Part shown: positions 7,519 through 15,575 of the stretch, piece by piece
How positions within the stretch are numbered: position 1 is the first letter of the stretch
Layout: every line of letters starts with the position of its first letter
Position numbers and translations under genes: made by a program
Notes under the pieces: generated by a model
What the model was told of the DNA's origin: nothing
Database searches by the model: none
Seen by the model: the letters and a program-made list of their open reading frames with translations, nothing else
NCBI GenBank assembly: GCA_049303905.1
Contig: JBAQNP010000025.1
Coordinates: forward strand, 1 to 47,257
DNA: 47,257 bases
Source: UBA2206 sp049303905
GTDB lineage: Bacteria > Patescibacteriota > Minisyncoccia > Moranbacterales > UBA2206
Reading direction: 5' to 3'

Positions 7519-8145
7519 ATGAAAATTTCTGTTTACAATACAGCCGGTCAGGAAGTGGAAAAAATGGATTTATCCGAAGCTGTTTTTGGAGTGAAAAAAA
7601 ATGATGTTCTTATTCATCAGGCAATGGTGGCAATTCAATCAAATCAGAGACAAGTTTTGGCTCACACAAAAAATCGAGGAGATCGAGCCGGTTCGGGAAT
7701 TAAACCATGGAAACAAAAAGGAACAGGCCGAGCGCGAGTAGGATCAGTGCGAAATCCTGCTTGGAAAAAGGGTGGAGTAGCTTTCGGACCAAGAAATGAT
7801 CGAAATTTCACCAAGAAAATCAACAAGAAAATGAATGCTAAGGCAATTTTGATGGTGCTAAGCGCAAAACTCAAGGATAATGAAATTATAATTTTGGATA
7901 AATTTGATTTGAAAGAAAAGAAAACTAAGGTGATGGCTGATATTTTGAAAAACCTAAAAATCAGTGCTAAAACTTTAATAGCTTTCTCAACTTCAGAAAA
8001 AGATCTAAGAGTCGTTAGTCGAAATCTCAAAAAAACAGAAAATATTTTGACTAGCCAATTAAATGTTTTGGAGATGCTTAAAAACAAATTTTTATTAATG
8101 TCAAAAGACTCAGTTAAATATTTGGAAGAAAAGTATAATAAGTAA
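7519..8145 (+). CDS. rplD: 50S ribosomal protein L4
   Basis: L4 lines the exit tunnel and in some bacteria represses its own operon. The tunnel-loop signature RAGSGIKPWKQKGTGRARVG (about residues 54-73) is conserved and the C-terminal globular part is present, giving 208 residues. The start lies 8 nt after the rplC stop, so the two are surely cotranscribed. L4 would be a natural ligand to test for the structured leader upstream of rplC. Confidence 0.96.
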   Translation: MKISVYNTAGQEVEKMDLSEAVFGVKKNDVLIHQAMVAIQSNQRQVLAHTKNRGDRAGSGIKPWKQKGTGRARVGSVRNPAWKKGGVAFGPRNDRNFTKKINKKMNAKAILMVLSAKLKDNEIIILDKFDLKEKKTKVMADILKNLKISAKTLIAFSTSEKDLRVVSRNLKKTENILTSQLNVLEMLKNKFLLMSKDSVKYLEEKYNK

Positions 8146-8154
8146 TAGAAAAAA

Positions 8155-8469
8155 ATGGTTGAAGATAAAAAAGTAGAAAATTCAAATATCGCTTCAAAAA
8201 TACTCATCGAACCATGGATAACTGAAGCGGCGACAATGGCGGGAGAGCAGAATAAATATATTTTCAAGGTGGCTAAAAAAGCGACTAAGATTCAAATTAA
8301 AAAATCAATCGAAGAATTATATAAAGTAAAAGTGATAACTGTTAGAACAATCAATATTCCTAGCAAAAAAAGACTCAGAGGTAGAGTGCTTGGAACGAAA
8401 TCCGGTTACCGAAAAGCAATTGTAAAAGTGAAAAAAGGGGAAAGCATTGATGTTTTTGGAGGAAAATAA
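8155..8469 (+). CDS. rplW: 50S ribosomal protein L23
   Basis: L23 sits at the tunnel exit and is the docking site for trigger factor and SRP. The core KYIFKVAKKATKIQIKKSIE and the VRTINIPSKKRLRGR loop match the family. A short N-terminal extension of about 18 polar residues precedes the core. It has 104 residues and lies 9 nt after rplD. Confidence 0.95.
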   Translation: MVEDKKVENSNIASKILIEPWITEAATMAGEQNKYIFKVAKKATKIQIKKSIEELYKVKVITVRTINIPSKKRLRGRVLGTKSGYRKAIVKVKKGESIDVFGGK

Positions 8470-8493
8470 TTTAGAGAGTTAACTCGAACCAAT

Positions 8494-9327
8494 ATGGCGA
8501 TTAAAATTTATAAACGAAATACAGCTGGTAGAAGAAACATGTCTATTGTGAAGTCTTCTATGATAACCGACCGAAAACCGGAAAAATCTCTTTTGGCTAA
8601 AATGACCAAAAAAGCTGGAAGATCGGGCGGAAAGATTTCTGTGCGTCATCAAGGTGGTGGGGCGAAACAAAGATATCGCAAAGTTGATTTCATACAAGAT
8701 AAATTTGGTATTTGGGGGCGAGTGGCTTCAATAGAAAAAGATCCAGTCAGAAGTGCTTTTATCGCTCTTGTAGTTTATGCTGATGGAGAGAAAAGATATG
8801 TGTTAGCACCGGAAGGTTTGGCTATTGATCAAAAAATAATTTCGAAGGAAGATGCTCCAATTAAATTAGGTAATCGTGCTAAGGTGAAAAATATTCCTAT
8901 CGGAACAGTTGTTTCTAATTTGGAACTTTTTCCAAACCACGGTGGACAAATAGCAAGAAGCGCCGGTTCAGGAGCAATTCTCACTGCGATAGATCAAAAA
9001 ACTGCTCAAGTGAAAATGTCCTCTGGAGAAATTCGCTTGATAAGTAGTGAATGCTATGCTACTATCGGTCAAGTAAGTAATTTCGAACATAATTCTGTTA
9101 ACATTGGAAAAGCTGGAAGAAAGAGGCATATGGGAGTAAGACCAGGAGTGCGAGGTAGCGCTATGAATCCAGTCGATCATCCACACGGTGGAGGTGAAGG
9201 ACGACAAGGGATTGGGCTTAAGCATCCTAAGACTCCATGGGGTAAAATAGCTCTCGGAAAGAAAACTAGAAAAAAGAAAAAATATAGTAATAAATTCATA
9301 ATCAAAAGAAGATCTAAGAGAAAATAA
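8494..9327 (+). CDS. rplB: 50S ribosomal protein L2
   Basis: L2 is needed for subunit association and peptidyl-transferase activity. The invariant NPVDHPHGGGEG segment near residue 230, with the functionally important His, is intact, and the basic C-terminus ends in KRRSKRK. The length of 277 residues is normal. Its stop is immediately followed by the rpsS ATG with no gap. Confidence 0.98.
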   Translation: MAIKIYKRNTAGRRNMSIVKSSMITDRKPEKSLLAKMTKKAGRSGGKISVRHQGGGAKQRYRKVDFIQDKFGIWGRVASIEKDPVRSAFIALVVYADGEKRYVLAPEGLAIDQKIISKEDAPIKLGNRAKVKNIPIGTVVSNLELFPNHGGQIARSAGSGAILTAIDQKTAQVKMSSGEIRLISSECYATIGQVSNFEHNSVNIGKAGRKRHMGVRPGVRGSAMNPVDHPHGGGEGRQGIGLKHPKTPWGKIALGKKTRKKKKYSNKFIIKRRSKRK

Positions 9328-9669
9328 ATGACAAGAAGTTTAAAGAAAGGCCTTTATATTGACGAAAGGCTCATCAAGAAAATTAAAGATAAAAAACCAG
9401 GCGATCGAACTGCAATTAAGACTTGGGCTCGCGCCTCGGTAATTTCTCCTGAAATGGTTGGTTTTACTTTTGGTGTGCATAACGGTAAAGATCATATTCC
9501 AGTTTTGGTTTCCGAAGAAATGGTAGGACATAAATTGGGGGAATTTTCTCCAACTAAGAAATTTGTAAGGCACGGAGGAAAAATGCAAAAAGAATTAGAA
9601 ACAGCTGCTAAACAAAAAGAATTAGATGCCGCTAAGGCAGCTAAGGCTTCAACCGATACCAAGAAATAA
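9328..9669 (+). CDS. rpsS: 30S ribosomal protein S19
   Basis: S19 is a head-domain protein that contacts the ASF and pairs with S13. MTRSLKKGLYID, the WARASVISPEMVG segment and GHKLGEFSPTKKFVRHGGK are diagnostic. The core ends at about residue 88, and an Ala/Lys-rich tail of about 25 residues follows, making 113 in all against the usual ~92. It abuts rplB directly. Confidence 0.97.
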   Translation: MTRSLKKGLYIDERLIKKIKDKKPGDRTAIKTWARASVISPEMVGFTFGVHNGKDHIPVLVSEEMVGHKLGEFSPTKKFVRHGGKMQKELETAAKQKELDAAKAAKASTDTKK

Positions 9670-9670
9670 A

Positions 9671-9777
9671 AGTTACGAATTACGAATCAGTACAAATATA
9701 CGAATGTACGAATAAAATTAGAAAAGAAATCTCATTCGTAAATTAGTATATTTGTATAAGATTAGTAATTAGTAAAG
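9671..9777. repeat. TACGAA-type spacer between rpsS and rplV (empty-site copy)
   Basis: An imperfect palindrome with ATACGAATGTACGAAT on the left and ATTCGTAAATTAGTATATTT on the right. It is nearly identical to the spacer at 10331-10477, except that the latter carries a GC-rich palindrome inserted after ACGAATTA. This copy keeps the uninterrupted string ACGAATTACGAATCAGTAC. Confidence 0.75.
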
Positions 9778-9784
9778 AAAAGTC

Positions 9785-10324
9785 ATGAAAGTTAATGCAA
9801 AGTTAAACAATTTACGAATCGCTCCAAGAAAGTCAAAATTAGTGGCTGATTTAATCAAAGGTTTAGATGTTTTGGAAGCACTGAATCAACTTGATGTGCA
9901 TGTGAAAAGAACTAGCCCGCACATGAAAAAGTTGCTTCTAAGTGCAATTGCTAATTCAGAAAATAATTTTGGTTTGGATAAAAATAATCTATATGTATAT
10001 GATGCCAGAGTTGGAGCAGGGCCAACAATGAAACGTTGGATGCCGAAAGCCTTCGGACGAGCCGGTGAAATTTTAAAAAGAACTTCCAAAATAGAAATTA
10101 TTCTCGAAGAAAGAGTGGAAGGAAAAAATCGAAAAACCAAAGAAGAAATGGAAGCGGAAATGAAAAAAAGAGAAAAAGAAAGAAAGAAGGAAGAAAAAGA
10201 ACAAAAAGAAACACAAGAAAAAGCAATCAAGGATTCAGATAAAAAAGGTGGCGAAGAACGTGCCAAAAAAGAAGCTCCTAATAAGGGGTGGGCGAAAAAA
10301 ATATTTCAAAGAAAGTCAATGTAA
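9785..10324 (+). CDS. rplV: 50S ribosomal protein L22 with a long charged tail
   Basis: L22 contacts all 23S domains and lines the exit tunnel. The core (about residues 1-113) has the RIAPRKSKLVADLIKG start, the internal TSPHMKKLL helix, and the KRWMPKAFGRA loop that reaches into the tunnel, followed by the ILKRTSKIEI strand. After this come about 65 residues that are almost all Lys, Glu, Arg and Gln, predicted to be a single helix, making 179 residues against the usual ~110. Confidence 0.96.
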   Translation: MKVNAKLNNLRIAPRKSKLVADLIKGLDVLEALNQLDVHVKRTSPHMKKLLLSAIANSENNFGLDKNNLYVYDARVGAGPTMKRWMPKAFGRAGEILKRTSKIEIILEERVEGKNRKTKEEMEAEMKKREKERKKEEKEQKETQEKAIKDSDKKGGEERAKKEAPNKGWAKKIFQRKSM

Positions 10325-10330
10325 TTAGTT

Positions 10331-10477
10331 TCTACGAATTACCCGCCTCGACTCGCAAGACGATTGCTCGTCGACGCGAGGCGGGCGAATCAGTACAAAT
10401 ATACGAATGTACGAATAAAATCAAATTAGAAATCTCATTCGTAAATTAGTATATTTGTATAAGATTAGTAATTTGTA
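10331..10477. repeat. TACGAA-type spacer between rplV and rpsC carrying an inserted GC-rich palindrome
   Basis: The outer sequence matches the 9671-9777 spacer closely. Inside it, from about 10340 to 10386, lies a GC-rich hairpin with CCCGCCTCG at the left and CGAGGCGGG at the right end, placed exactly between ACGAATTA and CGAATCAGTAC. The pair shows the same site empty and filled, which argues that the GC-rich palindrome is or was mobile. Confidence 0.8.
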
Positions 10478-10516
10478 GGAAAAATAACTAACCAAAGCAT
10501 ATTAAATTAAATTAGC

Positions 10517-11173
10517 ATGGGACATAAAGTAAATCCAATTGGATTCCGCATGGGGATAACTCAAGACTGGAAATCTAAATGGTTTAGTAAAAGAGAATAT
10601 ACAAAAAACCTCAAGCAGGATATTGAAATCAGAGGCGGAGTTTCCAAAAAATGGAAAGCGGCTTTTATATCCGAAGTAGAAATAGAAAGATCAGCCAAGA
10701 TGATTCGAGTAATTATTAAAACTGCCAGACCGGGAGTGCTTATCGGACGTGGTGGCAGTGGCATTGAAGATATCAAGAGTTATATCCAAAAGAATTTTTT
10801 CAAAGGCAATAAGAATATGAATTTGAAAGTAGATATTGTCGAAGTTAAGAATATGGAAGAGAGTGCTGCAATTATGGCGCAAAACATCGCTGATCAATTG
10901 GAAAAAAGATTACCTTTTCGAAAAGCTATGAAATCAGCACTGGAACAAGTTATGAAGAATAAGAATATCAAAGGGGTGAAAATTGAAATGTCTGGAAGAT
11001 TGGGTGGCGCTGAAATGAGTCGCAGAGAATGGTCAGCCAAAGGAACATTACCACTTCACACTATGCGATGTGATATTGATTTTTCCAGAGCAACAGCTTA
11101 TACAACATACGGAACATTAGGAGTGAAGGTTTGGTTGTATAAAGGCGAAGTTTTTCAAAAGAGTGTAAATTAA
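10517..11173 (+). CDS. rpsC: 30S ribosomal protein S3
   Basis: S3 lies at the mRNA entry tunnel. The start MGHKVNPIGFRMG, the KH-type GRGGSGIE loop (about residues 77-84) and the C-terminal ARATAYTTYGTLGVKVW region are diagnostic. The length of 218 residues is normal. It follows the repeat-filled spacer after rplV and leads directly into rplP. Confidence 0.97.
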   Translation: MGHKVNPIGFRMGITQDWKSKWFSKREYTKNLKQDIEIRGGVSKKWKAAFISEVEIERSAKMIRVIIKTARPGVLIGRGGSGIEDIKSYIQKNFFKGNKNMNLKVDIVEVKNMEESAAIMAQNIADQLEKRLPFRKAMKSALEQVMKNKNIKGVKIEMSGRLGGAEMSRREWSAKGTLPLHTMRCDIDFSRATAYTTYGTLGVKVWLYKGEVFQKSVN

Positions 11174-11203
11174 TTATAAAGAAAATAGAATTTTGCAAAT
11201 ATT

Positions 11204-11614
11204 ATGTTGATGCCAAAAAAAGTAAAACACAGAAAGATCCAGCGCGGAGGGAAAATCCGCGGAACAGCTCATCGCGGTAATGAAGTTAGTTTTGGCAGTT
11301 TTGGTTTGAAATCAATGGGTGCTAGTCTAATTACGGCTCGTCAGATAGAAGCTTCCAGACGTGCAATGACTAGATACGTTCAACGCGGAGGAAAAATTTG
11401 GATTAGAATTTTCCCTGACAAACCAATGACAAAAAAAGGGGACGAAACTCCGATGGGTAAGGGAAAGGGTGCAGTGGATCATTTTGTAGCAGTAGTAAAA
11501 CCAGGAACAATATTATTTGAAATGGATGGTGTGAAGAGAGAAATTGCTAAGGAAGCGATGCGACTCGCGGCTTATAAATTAAATGTAAAGACTAAATTTG
11601 TTGAAAAAGAATAA
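11204..11614 (+). CDS. rplP: 50S ribosomal protein L16
   Basis: L16 organises the A-site region of the large subunit. The start MLMPKKVKHRK is the common form of the family, which supports using the first ATG rather than the one 6 nt later. TARQIEASRRAMTRYVQRGG and the RIFPDKPMTKKGDETPMGKG segment are conserved. It has 136 residues. Confidence 0.97.
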   Translation: MLMPKKVKHRKIQRGGKIRGTAHRGNEVSFGSFGLKSMGASLITARQIEASRRAMTRYVQRGGKIWIRIFPDKPMTKKGDETPMGKGKGAVDHFVAVVKPGTILFEMDGVKREIAKEAMRLAAYKLNVKTKFVEKE

Positions 11615-11615
11615 T

Positions 11616-11798
11616 ATGAAAATTAAAGAATTACGAGAAAAAAATATTGAAGAGTTGAAAAAAATGCTTTCGGAAAAGCAAGAAAAAGTCAGAAAGCTTA
11701 GGTTTGATATTGCGGTAAAACAAGTGAAAAATACTCGAGAGCTTAGAGGTGAAAAAAAGGATATTGCTCGCATAAATACTCTAATTAGTGAAAAATAA
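11616..11798 (+). CDS. rpmC: 50S ribosomal protein L29
   Basis: L29 lies beside L23 at the tunnel exit. The 60-residue product has the standard two-helix layout, MKIKELREKNIEELKK at the start and the KQVKNTRELRGEKKDIARIN segment at the end. I take the ATG one base after the rplP stop; an upstream in-frame TTG would overlap rplP and add six residues without support. Confidence 0.93.
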   Translation: MKIKELREKNIEELKKMLSEKQEKVRKLRFDIAVKQVKNTRELRGEKKDIARINTLISEK

Positions 11799-11806
11799 TA
11801 AAGAAA

Positions 11807-12055
11807 ATGGAAAATAATTCAAATAACAACAAAATATTAGCGAAAAAGAAAGGGCGAGTTGTGAGTGATAAGGGTAATAAGACCGCTATTGTTGCTGTGG
11901 ATATATTTAAAACTCATAAAAAATATCAGAAAAAATATAAATCCACTAAGAGATATAAGGCGCATGATGAAGAAAACAAGTGCAAGCTTGGCGATATGGT
12001 AGAAATAATTGCTTGCCGACCAATAAGTAAGGATAAGAAATATAAAGTAGTTTAG
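11807..12055 (+). CDS. rpsQ: 30S ribosomal protein S17
   Basis: S17 is a primary 16S-binding protein with an OB fold. GRVVSDKGNKTAIVAV, the KKYKSTKRYKAHDE segment and CKLGDMVEI are conserved, giving 82 residues. It lies 8 nt after rpmC in the usual order. Confidence 0.95.
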   Translation: MENNSNNNKILAKKKGRVVSDKGNKTAIVAVDIFKTHKKYQKKYKSTKRYKAHDEENKCKLGDMVEIIACRPISKDKKYKVV

Positions 12056-12061
12056 AAATAT

Positions 12062-12427
12062 ATGATACAAGCTCAAACAAAATTAAAGGTAGCTGATAAT
12101 AGCGGAGCAAAAATGATTCAATGCTTTAAGGTTTTAGGCGGAACAAGGAGACGCTTTGCTAGCATTGGCGACATTATCGTAGCTTCAGTGAAAACTGCTG
12201 AGCCGAGAGGCATGGTGAAAAAAGGGGATAAGGTGCGAGCTGTTATTGTTAGACAAAGCAAAGAATTTAGAAGAAAAGATGGATCATATATTAGATTTGA
12301 TGAAAATGCTGCAGTGATTTTGGATAACAAAGAACCAAAAGGGACCAGAATTTTTGGACCGATTGCCAGAGAAATCAGAGACAAAGGATTTAGCAAGATA
12401 ATTTCTCTCGCGCCAGAAGTTCTATAA
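12062..12427 (+). CDS. rplN: 50S ribosomal protein L14
   Basis: L14 takes part in an intersubunit bridge and is the target of the silencing factor RsfS. MIQAQTKLKVADNSGAKMIQ, RRRFASIGDIIVASVK and the C-terminal KIISLAPEVL are diagnostic. The length of 121 residues is standard. Confidence 0.97.
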   Translation: MIQAQTKLKVADNSGAKMIQCFKVLGGTRRRFASIGDIIVASVKTAEPRGMVKKGDKVRAVIVRQSKEFRRKDGSYIRFDENAAVILDNKEPKGTRIFGPIAREIRDKGFSKIISLAPEVL

Positions 12428-12448
12428 TTTAAAATTATAAGAAATATT

Positions 12449-12754
12449 ATGAAGATAAAGAAAAATGATTTAGTAAAAATGCTCGCAGGCAAAGACTCTG
12501 GAAAAACCGGGAAAGTTTTGCAGGCGGTTCCACAAGATGGAAAAGTTGTGGTGGAAGGTTTGAATATCGTGAAAAAACATTCTAAACCAAGAAAACAAGG
12601 GGAGAAAGGACAAAGAATCGAAGTACCAAGAAGAGTTCAGATTTCTAATGTTATGCTGATTTGCCCAAAATGTGCTAAACCTACCAGAATAGGATATAAG
12701 ATAGTAGCTGGAAAAAAGCAAAGAGTTTGTAAAAAATGCCAAGGAGAAATATAA
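12449..12754 (+). CDS. rplX: 50S ribosomal protein L24 with zinc-ribbon tail
   Basis: L24 starts 50S assembly. The N-terminal KOW motif (DLVKMLAGKDSGKTGKV) is followed by GLNIVKKHSKP. The C-terminus has two CxxC pairs (CPKC near residue 72 and CKKC near residue 95), consistent with a zinc-binding ribbon found in many L24 proteins. It has 101 residues. Confidence 0.96.
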   Translation: MKIKKNDLVKMLAGKDSGKTGKVLQAVPQDGKVVVEGLNIVKKHSKPRKQGEKGQRIEVPRRVQISNVMLICPKCAKPTRIGYKIVAGKKQRVCKKCQGEI

Positions 12755-12774
12755 TAAATATTTAGAGAAATACC

Positions 12775-13320
12775 ATGACTAGTATTCGCGAAAAGTACAA
12801 AAAAGAAATAGTGGAAAAAATGAAAAAAGAGCTTAATCTTTCCAATGATTTCGAAGTGCCAAAGATAAAAAAAGTCGTGGTTAACGTTGGAATAGGAAAA
12901 TTTTTGAAAGATTCTGCTCAAGTTGAAGATATTACAAAAACCCTTACTGTCATTACCGGACAAAAACCATTGCCAACTAAGGCAAAAAAATCAATTGCTG
13001 GATTCAAAACAAGAGAAGGATTGGAAATCGGAATGAAAGTGACTTTGCGAGGGAAAAGAATGTGGAGTTTTATCGAAAGATTAGTTAAGACTGCTCTCCC
13101 ACGTGTGAAAGATTTCCATGGCTTGAAAACTTCAGCAGTGGATACAAGTGGTAATTTGAATATTGGGATAAAAGAACAATTGATTTTTCCAGAAATTTTG
13201 CCAGAACAAGTAAAGAATACTTTCAGTCTAGAAGTGACAGTAGTCACTGATGCGCAAAATAGAGAAAAAGGCTTGGCACTGGTTAAATTATTAGGATTTC
13301 CAATGGAAATAAAAAGTTAA
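12775..13320 (+). CDS. rplE: 50S ribosomal protein L5
   Basis: L5 binds 5S rRNA and contacts P-site tRNA. The VVNVGIGKFLKD strand, the TGQKPLPTKAKKSIAGFKTR loop and the C-terminal region with KEQLIFPEI are diagnostic. The length of 181 residues is normal. Confidence 0.97.
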   Translation: MTSIREKYKKEIVEKMKKELNLSNDFEVPKIKKVVVNVGIGKFLKDSAQVEDITKTLTVITGQKPLPTKAKKSIAGFKTREGLEIGMKVTLRGKRMWSFIERLVKTALPRVKDFHGLKTSAVDTSGNLNIGIKEQLIFPEILPEQVKNTFSLEVTVVTDAQNREKGLALVKLLGFPMEIKS

Positions 13321-13354
13321 TTTATTTAAAGTTTATTAATTGTAGATAAAGAAT

Positions 13355-13540
13355 ATGGCGAAGAAATCAACCGAAGCAAGAGCCCGAAAAAAACCTAAAT
13401 TTTCGACGAGAATAGTCAGACGTTGTTGGAAGTGCGGAAGAAAACATGGATATATGAGACAATTTGATATCTGCCGAATATGTTTTAGAGAGTTGGCTAT
13501 CACTGGACAAATCCCTGGAGTTAAAAAAGCAAGTTGGTAA
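13355..13540 (+). CDS. rpsN: 30S ribosomal protein S14, zinc type
   Basis: This short form (61 residues) has the four zinc cysteines as CWKC (about residues 24-27) and CRIC (about 40-43), followed by FRELAITGQIPGVKKASW. Zinc-type S14 is common in Gram-positive bacteria and in CPR genomes; the longer cysteine-free form is not here. Confidence 0.97.
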   Translation: MAKKSTEARARKKPKFSTRIVRRCWKCGRKHGYMRQFDICRICFRELAITGQIPGVKKASW

Positions 13541-13555
13541 TTAATTTTATAAATT

Positions 13556-13948
13556 ATGGACAAAATTTCTGAAATGTTAACTAAAATAAGAAATGCTCAG
13601 ATGGCTGGGCACAAAGAAGTGGCTATAAAACCATCTAAGCTTAGAATTGCCTTAGCTGGAATCTTAGAAAAAGAAGGTTTTGTAGAAAAAACTTCTATGG
13701 ATGCACAAGGACTGATAAAGATAATTTTGAAATATTATCAAGTTACTCCAACCAGAAAAATTCCTGCAATCAAGGGAATCAAGAAAATTTCTAAGTCAGG
13801 ACAAAGAATATATATTAAAAATAAAGATATTAAGAATGTTAAGAATAATTACGGTACAGCTATCATTTCTACTTCCAAGGGTGTGATGACGGGAGCTCAG
13901 TCGAGAAAGCTTGGATTAGGAGGAGAATATATTTGTGAAGTTTGGTAA
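13556..13948 (+). CDS. rpsH: 30S ribosomal protein S8
   Basis: S8 binds helix 21 of 16S rRNA and can repress spc-operon expression. The start MDKISEMLTKIRNAQ, the KPSKLRIALAGILEKEGF segment and the C-terminal STSKGVMTGAQSRKLGLGGE are diagnostic. It has 130 residues. Confidence 0.97.
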   Translation: MDKISEMLTKIRNAQMAGHKEVAIKPSKLRIALAGILEKEGFVEKTSMDAQGLIKIILKYYQVTPTRKIPAIKGIKKISKSGQRIYIKNKDIKNVKNNYGTAIISTSKGVMTGAQSRKLGLGGEYICEVW

Positions 13949-13965
13949 AAATAATATAAACTAAT

Positions 13966-14511
13966 ATGTCAAAGATCGGAAAAAAAATAATAGCTATACC
14001 ACAAGGAATTGAGATCAAACTCGATGGTGAGAAATTGGAAGTTAAAGGCCCAAAAGGCACTTTGAATTTGGAAATTAGTCGACAAATTAAAGTCGAAGTG
14101 TCTGACGGAGAAATGAAATTTTCTCGCATAAGAAACACCAAGGAAGCTAATGCTATTTGGGGTCTTACTCGAGCGCTAGTGAACAATATGATTGTCGGTG
14201 CCAAAGATGGTTTCGAAAAGAAGCTAGAACTGCAGGGAGTGGGATTTCGTATGTCTCTACAAGGAAAGAAATTAGTTATGGCTCTCGGTTTTTCTCATCC
14301 AGTTGAGCAGGAAATTCCTGAAGGTTTGACAGTCAAAATTGAAGATAATAACGTTCTTTCAATCTCTGGATCTGACAAACAAAAAGTAGGACAATTTGCA
14401 GCCAATATCAGAGCGTTGAAAAAAGTTGAACCATATAAGGGAAAAGGTTTTAGATATCAAGGAGAGAAAGTTAGAAGAAAAGTCGGCAAGAAAGCCGGCG
14501 CCGTAAAATAA
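13966..14511 (+). CDS. rplF: 50S ribosomal protein L6
   Basis: L6 lies near the sarcin-ricin loop. MSKIGKKIIAIPQGIEI, VKGPKGTLNLEI and the C-terminal PYKGKGFRYQGEKVRRKVGK mark both domains of the family. The length of 181 residues is normal. Confidence 0.97.
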   Translation: MSKIGKKIIAIPQGIEIKLDGEKLEVKGPKGTLNLEISRQIKVEVSDGEMKFSRIRNTKEANAIWGLTRALVNNMIVGAKDGFEKKLELQGVGFRMSLQGKKLVMALGFSHPVEQEIPEGLTVKIEDNNVLSISGSDKQKVGQFAANIRALKKVEPYKGKGFRYQGEKVRRKVGKKAGAVK

Positions 14512-14527
14512 TTAGTAGTGAATTAAT

Positions 14528-14875
14528 ATGAAAATAAGTAGAAACAATTTAAGATTACATCGAAAAAAGCGAATTAAAGCTAAGGTTAAGGGTGACGCGA
14601 AAAGACCACGCCTTGCTGTTTTTAAAAGTCTCACTGGCATATCTGCTCAGGTTATTGATGATGAAAAATCAACTACAATAGTTTCGGCGTATCTTAAAGA
14701 AATAAAGCAAGCTAAAAATGATATCGAAGGCGCAAAAAATGTTGGAATTTTGATAGCTAAAAAATGCCTAGAAAAAAAGATTAGCGAAATTGTATATGAC
14801 AGAAGTGGTTATAAATATCATGGAAAAATAAAGGCGCTAGCACAGGGAGCTAGAGAAGGTGGACTAAAATTCTAA
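14528..14875 (+). CDS. rplR: 50S ribosomal protein L18
   Basis: L18 binds 5S rRNA together with L5. RPRLAVFKSLTGISAQVIDD and the C-terminal DRSGYKYHGKIKALAQGARE are diagnostic. The 115-residue length is normal. A repeat-filled spacer separates it from rpsE. Confidence 0.96.
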   Translation: MKISRNNLRLHRKKRIKAKVKGDAKRPRLAVFKSLTGISAQVIDDEKSTTIVSAYLKEIKQAKNDIEGAKNVGILIAKKCLEKKISEIVYDRSGYKYHGKIKALAQGAREGGLKF

Positions 14876-14879
14876 TAAG

Positions 14880-14963
14880 CGACTCGAATGACGCGAATTA
14901 TCACTCGAATGACCCGAAATCATTCGAATAATTCGAGTGTTCATTCGTAAATTAGGGTCGCAT
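14880..14963. repeat. CGAATGAC-type palindromic spacer between rplR and rpsE
   Basis: Left units GCGACTCGAATGACGCGAA and right units ATTCGAGTGTTCATTCGTAA with a final GGGTCGC form an imperfect hairpin. It is related to the TACGAA family but has a different core. Confidence 0.65.
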
Positions 14964-14974
14964 AAATTATTTTT

Positions 14975-15466
14975 ATGGGCAGAGACAAACGAACAAGAAC
15001 TAAAAAAGAAAAACCTGAATATGATCAGAAGCTTTTGGATTTAGCCAGAGTTACTCGCGTGGTTAAGGGCGGAAGAAGATTTCGTTTTCGTGCTACCTTA
15101 GTTATTGGCAACCGAAAGGGAAAAGTAGGCGTGGGCGTTGGTAAGGGAGCAGATGTGACAGATGCAATCAAGAAAGCTTTTGATGACGGCAAGAAAAACA
15201 TGATTAATGTTGATGTGAGCAAGAACACAATCGCGCATGATATGTTTATAAAATCCGGCAGTGCTAAGATTATGCTCAAACCTGCTCCAGAAGGACGAGG
15301 AATTGTGGCTGGTGGAGCGGTGCGTGCCGTTGTTGATCTCGCTGGAATCAAAGATATCGTTTCAAAATCATTAGGAACGGCCAATAAATTAAATGTAGCG
15401 AGAGCAACTATCGAAGCTTTGAGAACATTCCAAGATTCAAAAAAAAGAGGCGAGAGAGTTAAGTAA
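14975..15466 (+). CDS. rpsE: 30S ribosomal protein S5
   Basis: S5 acts in decoding accuracy and mRNA unwinding. VTRVVKGGRRFRFRATLVIG, the GVGKGADVTDAIKKA segment and LKPAPEGRGIVAGGAVRAV cover both domains. It has 163 residues. No rpmD (L30) gene follows, which matches the known absence of L30 in CPR bacteria. Confidence 0.97.
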   Translation: MGRDKRTRTKKEKPEYDQKLLDLARVTRVVKGGRRFRFRATLVIGNRKGKVGVGVGKGADVTDAIKKAFDDGKKNMINVDVSKNTIAHDMFIKSGSAKIMLKPAPEGRGIVAGGAVRAVVDLAGIKDIVSKSLGTANKLNVARATIEALRTFQDSKKRGERVK

Positions 15467-15467
15467 A

Positions 15468-15575
15468 TTACGAAATACGAAATTAATACGAAATACGAAA
15501 GTACGAAAATTAAATTAAAATACGAAAATATATAGGATAACATTTCGTATTTCGCTCATTTCGTAGTTCGTAAAT
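15468..15575. repeat. TACGAA/TTCGTA palindromic spacer between rpsE and rplO
   Basis: This is a close copy of the spacer at 6713-6822, with the same ACGAAATACGAAAGTACG left arm and TTTCGTATTTCGC right arm. It occupies the position where rpmD is found in other bacteria. Confidence 0.75.
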
